Shown one piece after another: positions 32,463 through 36,099 of a stretch of 36,099 bases of DNA. The stretch is taken from NCBI GenBank assembly GCA_009784985.1, contig WQXF01000015.1, positions 1 through 36,099 of the forward strand, in the 5' to 3' direction. Numbering within the stretch: position 1 is the stretch's first letter; each line of letters starts with the position of its first letter. The position numbers and the translations under genes were made by a program. The notes below the pieces were generated by a model. It ran no database searches. It saw only the letters and a list, made by a program, of their open reading frames with translations, and had not been told where the DNA came from. The DNA is from Clostridia bacterium (GTDB lineage: Bacteria > Bacillota > Clostridia > Christensenellales > Aristaeellaceae).

Positions 32463-32933
32463 ACGCCATACAATCGAGAGGCCGCCGTGGCCTATGCCCG
32501 GGAATGGGCGCTCAAGCGCAATCCCGCCTATCTGGATTTTGAGTCTCTGGGGGGCGATTGCACTAACTTTGCCTCCCAGGTGCTGCACGCGGGCGGGCTT
32601 GCCATGGACCGTACACTCATATACGGGTGGTATTATACCGACGCCTACCGACGCACCGCCTCTTGGACTGGGGTGGAGTACCTGTACCGGCATTTGCTGG
32701 GCCTGGATACCGACCGCCCCCGCGCAACGGTGGTGGGCTTAGAATCCATACGCCCCGGCGACATCGTGCAACTGACGTTTACGGGCCAGCGGTATCAGCA
32801 TAGCCCGGTGGTGGTGGCAGTAGAAGGCACATCTCCCCAGGGCATACTGCTGGCCGCTCATACCTACGACGCGATTGACCGCCCGCTGTCCACCTACGAT
32901 TATAACGGCCTGCGGCCCATACATATTTTGTAG
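32463..32933 (+). CDS. Amidase_6-type domain protein with apparent ACG start
   Basis: 156 residues with the putative amidase domain: YNREAAVAYAREWALKRNP, then GGDCTNFASQVLHAGG carrying the catalytic Cys, a central W-rich part, RPGDIVQL, and HSPVVVAVEG with the His, followed by LLAAHTYDAIDRPLSTY. Related domains cut peptide or amide bonds. The domain starts with PYNR, directly behind codons ATT-ATT-ACG; GGAGGG at 32451-32456 is six bases before the ACG, where homologues have an ATG. The only standard start in frame is a TTG at 32379 without an SD, which would add 28 residues that do not look like the family. No signal peptide is visible. Convergent with the next gene. Confidence 0.72.
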   Translation, partial: TPYNREAAVAYAREWALKRNPAYLDFESLGGDCTNFASQVLHAGGLAMDRTLIYGWYYTDAYRRTASWTGVEYLYRHLLGLDTDRPRATVVGLESIRPGDIVQLTFTGQRYQHSPVVVAVEGTSPQGILLAAHTYDAIDRPLSTYDYNGLRPIHIL

Positions 32934-32940
32934 CGTTTCG

Positions 32941-34002
32941 TTATCTTGGGGGATTGCACCGGTCGCAGGGTCTTTTGCGCATTTCTTTGGCTTGGGAAAG
33001 GGGCCACTCCGTAGCGCCCTTCATATTGCGGCATTCGGGCCTGGTGTGGTAATACGTGCCGTTGTTGGTGGCCCACACATAAGGTTCATCCAGGCGGGGC
33101 GTGGGCGTGGGCATTAGCACCGCTTCGGGATTAAACAACACAACATACGTTTGTGTGCCCACCATGCCGTCGGGCGGCAACAGATAGTTGTTCTCTTGAA
33201 ACGCTCTTACGGCCTTCACCGTAGCATCTTCGTACTTGCCGTCCACCTGCTCAGGCTCCAGGTAATTTAGCTCCGCCAGGCGCGCCTGCACCGATTTGAT
33301 AAAATCACCCTGCATGCCTTTTCGGAGTAGGGGCATCTGGGTGGGCGCAGGCGTATGAACCACGGGGGGTTCGGTCACAAAAGGAGTAGGCGTTGCTATT
33401 TCCTCGGTTTCGGCAAAGGCAGCGGCTGCCTCATCCAAATAGGCCTGGGGAATCCGCGTGGGCAATCCCACCGCCGGGCGCATGATCTCTTGGGGCACCA
33501 GGGAGTCGTTGATGCCCGTGGCCTCGGAGCCTGCCCAGTGGGTGGTTTCCTGGCGGCCTCGCTCCACGTTGATGGCCACAAAAACCAGCAGCGTGGTAAC
33601 CATTACGGCCAGATACAACGGCCACTTGCGCGGCTGAGTGGGGTTAGGCTGCTCCTCCTCATCGTAGCGGTGTACGGGCGATGAATGAAACAGCTTTGGT
33701 TCTATAAATTGATGAGCCTTGCCGGGGTCGGGCGGGAGAAGGGGCTCTTGTTCAAACTCAGGCTCCAGCTCGGGCTCAAGATCCATCGCATCATCCCAGC
33801 TCTGCCCGGCATCGGCGTCCACAAAATCAATGGCGCCATAATCCTCGGCCTGGGGGTCGTCGGCATATTCCGGGCCGTAGACGGGCACGTCTTGGTTGGC
33901 GCGAGAGCGAGAGCCCGCGCGGGGAGGCCGTGCGGCGGCTTCGCTATAAGGATTGGGCGCGTCTGTGGTTCGGCGGCGGATTCTGCGCGTGGGTTTGTCC
34001 AT
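32941..34002 (-). CDS. Membrane protein with peptidoglycan-binding domain and C-terminal Cys/His motif
   Basis: 353 residues. A charged, Pro/Glu-rich cytoplasmic part (1-125) precedes one helix (127-146), so the rest lies outside. A linker rich in Thr and Pro leads to a PG_binding_1 domain (about 226-290; LLRKGMQGDFIKSVQARLAE, VDGKYEDATVKAVRAFQ), a second TPTPTP linker, and a terminal 45-residue module with His319, Cys324, Cys346 and Cys349 (YYHTRPECRNM ... RPCDRCNPPR). That end resembles small metal-binding or nuclease-associated H-x4-C...CxxC modules. A plausible wall-linked sensor or scaffold. CAGGAGCG before the ATG. Ends eight bases from the convergent amidase gene. Confidence 0.82.
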   Translation of the reverse strand: MDKPTRRIRRRTTDAPNPYSEAAARPPRAGSRSRANQDVPVYGPEYADDPQAEDYGAIDFVDADAGQSWDDAMDLEPELEPEFEQEPLLPPDPGKAHQFIEPKLFHSSPVHRYDEEEQPNPTQPRKWPLYLAVMVTTLLVFVAINVERGRQETTHWAGSEATGINDSLVPQEIMRPAVGLPTRIPQAYLDEAAAAFAETEEIATPTPFVTEPPVVHTPAPTQMPLLRKGMQGDFIKSVQARLAELNYLEPEQVDGKYEDATVKAVRAFQENNYLLPPDGMVGTQTYVVLFNPEAVLMPTPTPRLDEPYVWATNNGTYYHTRPECRNMKGATEWPLSQAKEMRKRPCDRCNPPR

Positions 34003-34045
34003 GGGCTCGCTCCTGTTAAAAAGATTGGATTTGTATCACCCTTTT

Positions 34046-34054
34046 ATCATACCA
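34046..34054 (-). promoter_or_regulatory. Possible extended -10 promoter of the PG-binding gene
   Basis: TGGTATGAT on the minus strand, about 45 bases before the ATG at 34002. No -35 box is recognisable. Confidence 0.4.
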
Positions 34055-34081
34055 CAAACCGGCGTCTATGGGAAGAAAGCG

Positions 34082-34108
34082 AAAAAAGGGCAGACACGAA
34101 ATCTGCCC
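34082..34108 (-). terminator. Rho-independent terminator of the MORN-like gene
   Basis: On the minus strand GGGGCAGA-tttcgtg-TCTGCCC is followed directly by TTTTTTC. The 7-bp stem is perfect (34088-34094 with 34102-34108) and it starts 32 bases after the stop codon. Confidence 0.85.
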
Positions 34109-34139
34109 CTCGATATGTCGCATACATGAGTCCCACCGC

Positions 34140-34817
34140 TTACTCAATCTTCCAGGTAATGCCTGTCGGTTCCGGCGCCAGCTCCTTTCCGACAAATTCA
34201 CCCAACTCCAACAAGTTCTTCTTAAACCAATACCCAACGCCTTTGCCTTCGCGCTCCGCGTTGTCATTGCCCTCTCCCACATAAATGTATCCTTCGGAAT
34301 AAAGATGCGCAAAGCGGACCGCTTTACCATCTTCCAACTGATAAAGCCGCGTAAGCTGACCCTTGCTTATGGTGATCCGATAATCGCCATAGGTTACGTC
34401 AATTGAATTCTGTTCCTTAGGGTTTTCTACAATCGTCTCGACCATTTTGTCGTTTTCATATGCGATTACCCAGAGAGGTACAAAGTCGTCATTCAGCAAA
34501 ATCGCGGGGCCGTTCATAACTTTCTCTTTCCATACCGCAATAAAATAACGCGTATCCTTGCTATGAGTATTCTTTAGGATGCCGATCCCATCCGGCCAAC
34601 TGTCCGAAACATGCCCTGTGAACTCCCTGCCGTCGTCCCATTTCAACCAGCCATAGCCTTCGCCGGCAGAATCGACAGTTGGCCCTATGTACATGCCCAC
34701 AGCTGGTACTTCAATCGCCTCGATGATAACCGCGCTTTCTTCCGCGAATGCGCCGCCCATGCATAGAGTTGCTCCTATGCATACCACCAGTAATGCCCTC
34801 CAGATATGCCTTAACAC
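34140..34817 (-). CDS. Secreted protein with MORN-like repeats
   Basis: 225 residues from a GTG start, preceded by AAGGAGGAGG seven bases ahead. A signal peptide (MLRHIWRALLVVCIGATLCM, then GGAFA) directs export. Residues about 50-110 show MORN-like patterns (GEGYGWLKWDDGREFTGHVS, WPDGIGILKN) and the end repeats the theme (EGYIYVGEGN, REGKGVGYWF); the middle is a strand-rich segment. MORN repeats usually mediate membrane or protein contacts. A palindromic hairpin lies in the leader and a terminator follows the gene, so it is a single-gene unit. Function unknown. Confidence 0.78.
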   Translation of the reverse strand: MLRHIWRALLVVCIGATLCMGGAFAEESAVIIEAIEVPAVGMYIGPTVDSAGEGYGWLKWDDGREFTGHVSDSWPDGIGILKNTHSKDTRYFIAVWKEKVMNGPAILLNDDFVPLWVIAYENDKMVETIVENPKEQNSIDVTYGDYRITISKGQLTRLYQLEDGKAVRFAHLYSEGYIYVGEGNDNAEREGKGVGYWFKKNLLELGEFVGKELAPEPTGITWKIE

Positions 34818-34844
34818 AAAAACGCCTCCTCCTTAAATCTTGTG

Positions 34845-34866
34845 GTTTGGAACGCTTCTTCCAAAC
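34845..34866 (-). promoter_or_regulatory. Leader hairpin upstream of the MORN-like gene
   Basis: Perfect 8-bp stem GTTTGGAA / TTCCAAAC with a six-base loop. A TATACT sequence at 34882-34877 (minus) would start the RNA near 34870, putting the hairpin at the very 5' end, where it could stabilise the mRNA. Confidence 0.5.
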
Positions 34867-34893
34867 ACTTTCAAGAAGTATAGCATGGAGGAG

Positions 34894-34921
34894 GAGAAAA
34901 AGGGTCTGCGGATATGCAGAC
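34894..34921 (-). terminator. Terminator of the right-edge LRR gene
   Basis: Minus strand: GTCTGC-atatcc-GCAGAC (34921-34904) then ccTTTTTC. Located 48 bases after the LRR gene stop. Six-bp stem, good T-run. Confidence 0.7.
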
Positions 34922-34969
34922 TATTGCAAACTTTTGATATAGCCGGATCGCGAACCGACGCACTCCGCT

Positions 34970-36099
34970 TTAGCGTGCTACGATTAAAAAAGTCGGCGAC
35001 GGGATCTCCTTCAGAATGCGCTTCTCCAAGTCCGCGTCGCAATAAACCGTTTCGAACGATGGCGGCATGCTGCCCAACGCGGAAAGATCCCCGATGGAAG
35101 CGTGGTCCATAACAACCCAACTCAAATGGGGCAGCGACCGCAACGCCTCCAAGTCCTCCACAACGGCGCCGGTTATGCCGATCGATTTCAAGTTGGACAT
35201 TGCTTCCAATCCGACCCAGTTACTTACAGAGCCATGGGCTATTCTCAAGTCTGTAAGATTGGGCAGCGGCGGCTTCAGTACTGAAAAATCAACGTTCATC
35301 ATGCTACCGAGGCCAAGGTCTTGCAGTCCCTGAATGTCTGCGAGAACCTCCAGTGTATCCGAAGGCAGGTCAAACGTATCCAGCATTCGCAAGGGCAAGC
35401 CGGCAATCGCATGCAGCGTATGATAGGTCGGCAGCTTACCTATCCGCAGAAATTCCAAATGCAGGTTTTTTAAGGGAGTCAAATCATCCGCCTGCGTTCC
35501 AAGAATATCCAAATAAAGCAGGCACTTTAGCTCGGAAAGTGAGTCCAGCCATGTGAGCGGATTATCACAAAGATGCAGCTCTTCAATGCCTGTGCAACCT
35601 TGCAAGGGGGTAAGGTCGGTTATCTGTTGCCTTTGAAGGCACAGACGGCGCAAGGGCAGTCCGGACAACGGGGACAGATCCGATACTTGGTGGTTATTCA
35701 GTACCAAGGTGTTCAGATTTGGCAGCAGGCGTAGATCTTCCAAGTCCGCCAGTTCATGCGGCTCGGCATACCAATCATGAAGGTTTAAACGGTGACCGGT
35801 CTCAACCCAGATATGATCATGGAGCACAGCATCCCCGACTATGATTAATTGCGTAACGGTGGCCAAGTCTTCCGAGCAGAGCGCATCTTCAGGGGAGACA
35901 CCCAATTCTTCGCGCACCGCCCGCTCGATCAACGGCGATGTGAAGTGAACCGCATAATCATCGGGCTCTGTTGACCATCCGGGCGGAAAGACGGTCAGGA
36001 TGCCCGCGTGAGGCAATTTCGCGTGCAGCTGGTCCACGACGAAGTCCCCGCGCTCGCGCTCCTTGCACGGGAACGCGCTGACCAGGCATACCATCGAGA
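34970..36099 (-). CDS. Leucine-rich-repeat protein, possibly partial at the right edge
   Basis: At least 374 residues. From about residue 75 onward short LRRs follow one another: LATVTQLIIVGDAVL, LPNLNTLVLNNHQVSDLSPL, LPLRRLCLQRQQITDLTPL, CTGIEELHLCDNPLTWLDSL, LKCLLYLDILGTQADDLTPL, and more irregular units to SIGDLSALGSMPP, ending with ADLEKRILKEI. The first 70 residues (VCLVSAFPCKERERGDFVVD, then SPLIERAVREELGVSPEDAL) have no signal peptide and look like the end of another domain; the frame is open to the edge, so the real start may lie beyond 36099 and the ATG at 36094 may be internal. Similar LRR blocks occur in the lipoprotein at 22036-23082. Intracellular or surface role cannot be decided. 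Confidence 0.78.
   Translation of the reverse strand, partial: SMVCLVSAFPCKERERGDFVVDQLHAKLPHAGILTVFPPGWSTEPDDYAVHFTSPLIERAVREELGVSPEDALCSEDLATVTQLIIVGDAVLHDHIWVETGHRLNLHDWYAEPHELADLEDLRLLPNLNTLVLNNHQVSDLSPLSGLPLRRLCLQRQQITDLTPLQGCTGIEELHLCDNPLTWLDSLSELKCLLYLDILGTQADDLTPLKNLHLEFLRIGKLPTYHTLHAIAGLPLRMLDTFDLPSDTLEVLADIQGLQDLGLGSMMNVDFSVLKPPLPNLTDLRIAHGSVSNWVGLEAMSNLKSIGITGAVVEDLEALRSLPHLSWVVMDHASIGDLSALGSMPPSFETVYCDADLEKRILKEIPSPTFLIVAR

Overview
The window reads as chromosomal DNA of a fairly GC-rich Clostridia-like member of the Bacillota, probably Oscillospirales or Christensenellales related; this is inferred from gene families and layout, since no rRNA or tRNA is present. Supporting clues are the tig-clpP-clpX operon with strong Shine-Dalgarno (SD) sites, a 26-residue holin-like toxin peptide, a DUF4860/GspF-type pilus-like cluster, a DUF3784 protein, a PG_binding_1 membrane protein, several BspA-type and internalin-like LRR proteins, and consensus sigma-A promoters (TTGACA-17-TATAAT variants).

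Layout. 1-3.7 kb (minus): a peptide/nickel-type ABC importer, binding protein then two permeases, with a palindromic MITE-like element between binding protein and permeases; the ATPases would lie off the left edge. 3.8-4.1 kb: a compact type I toxin-antitoxin locus, with a holin-like toxin mRNA and an antisense RNA converging on one bidirectional terminator, their promoters and 5' leaders being inverted copies of each other. 4.1-8.6 kb (plus): two paralogous GT-C (family 39-like) membrane glycosyltransferases and a secreted BspA-type LRR protein. 8.8-12.1 kb (minus): tig-clpP-clpX. 12.2-12.7 kb (minus): YefM/YoeB-type toxin-antitoxin. 12.9-20.6 kb (plus): one very large gene for a cyclic beta-1,2-glucan synthase-like protein (GT84-type plus GH94 modules). 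20.8-24.8 kb: a GltD-like Fe-S flavoprotein, an AT-rich LRR lipoprotein inserted between two copies of the GltD-like gene's last 115 bp, an orphan SH3-domain gene tail, a RelB/ParE-type toxin-antitoxin and a CAP-SH3 protein. 25.0-27.9 kb (plus): a minimal GspF plus four small one-helix proteins, a type II secretion/type IV pilus-like set without ATPase or prepilin peptidase in view. 27.9-32.4 kb (minus): a putative glycosidase coupled to a 75-residue protein; then an AAC(6')-like acetyltransferase, alpha/beta hydrolase, DUF3784 protein and ferritin-like protein, probably co-transcribed. 32.5-36.1 kb: an amidase_6-type domain protein with an apparent ACG start, a peptidoglycan-binding membrane protein, a secreted MORN-like protein and an LRR protein running off the right edge.

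Taken together, housekeeping proteostasis genes sit among cell-envelope functions (glycosyltransferases, glucan synthase, pilus-like export, CAP, PG-binding and LRR surface proteins) and small mobile or selfish modules (three toxin-antitoxin loci, a MITE-like repeat, dispersed hairpin repeats, a recent segmental duplication). The most unusual points are the mirror-image promoters and leaders of the holin-like toxin locus, and the LRR-lipoprotein insertion that duplicated the gltD-like tail and replaced its last codons.
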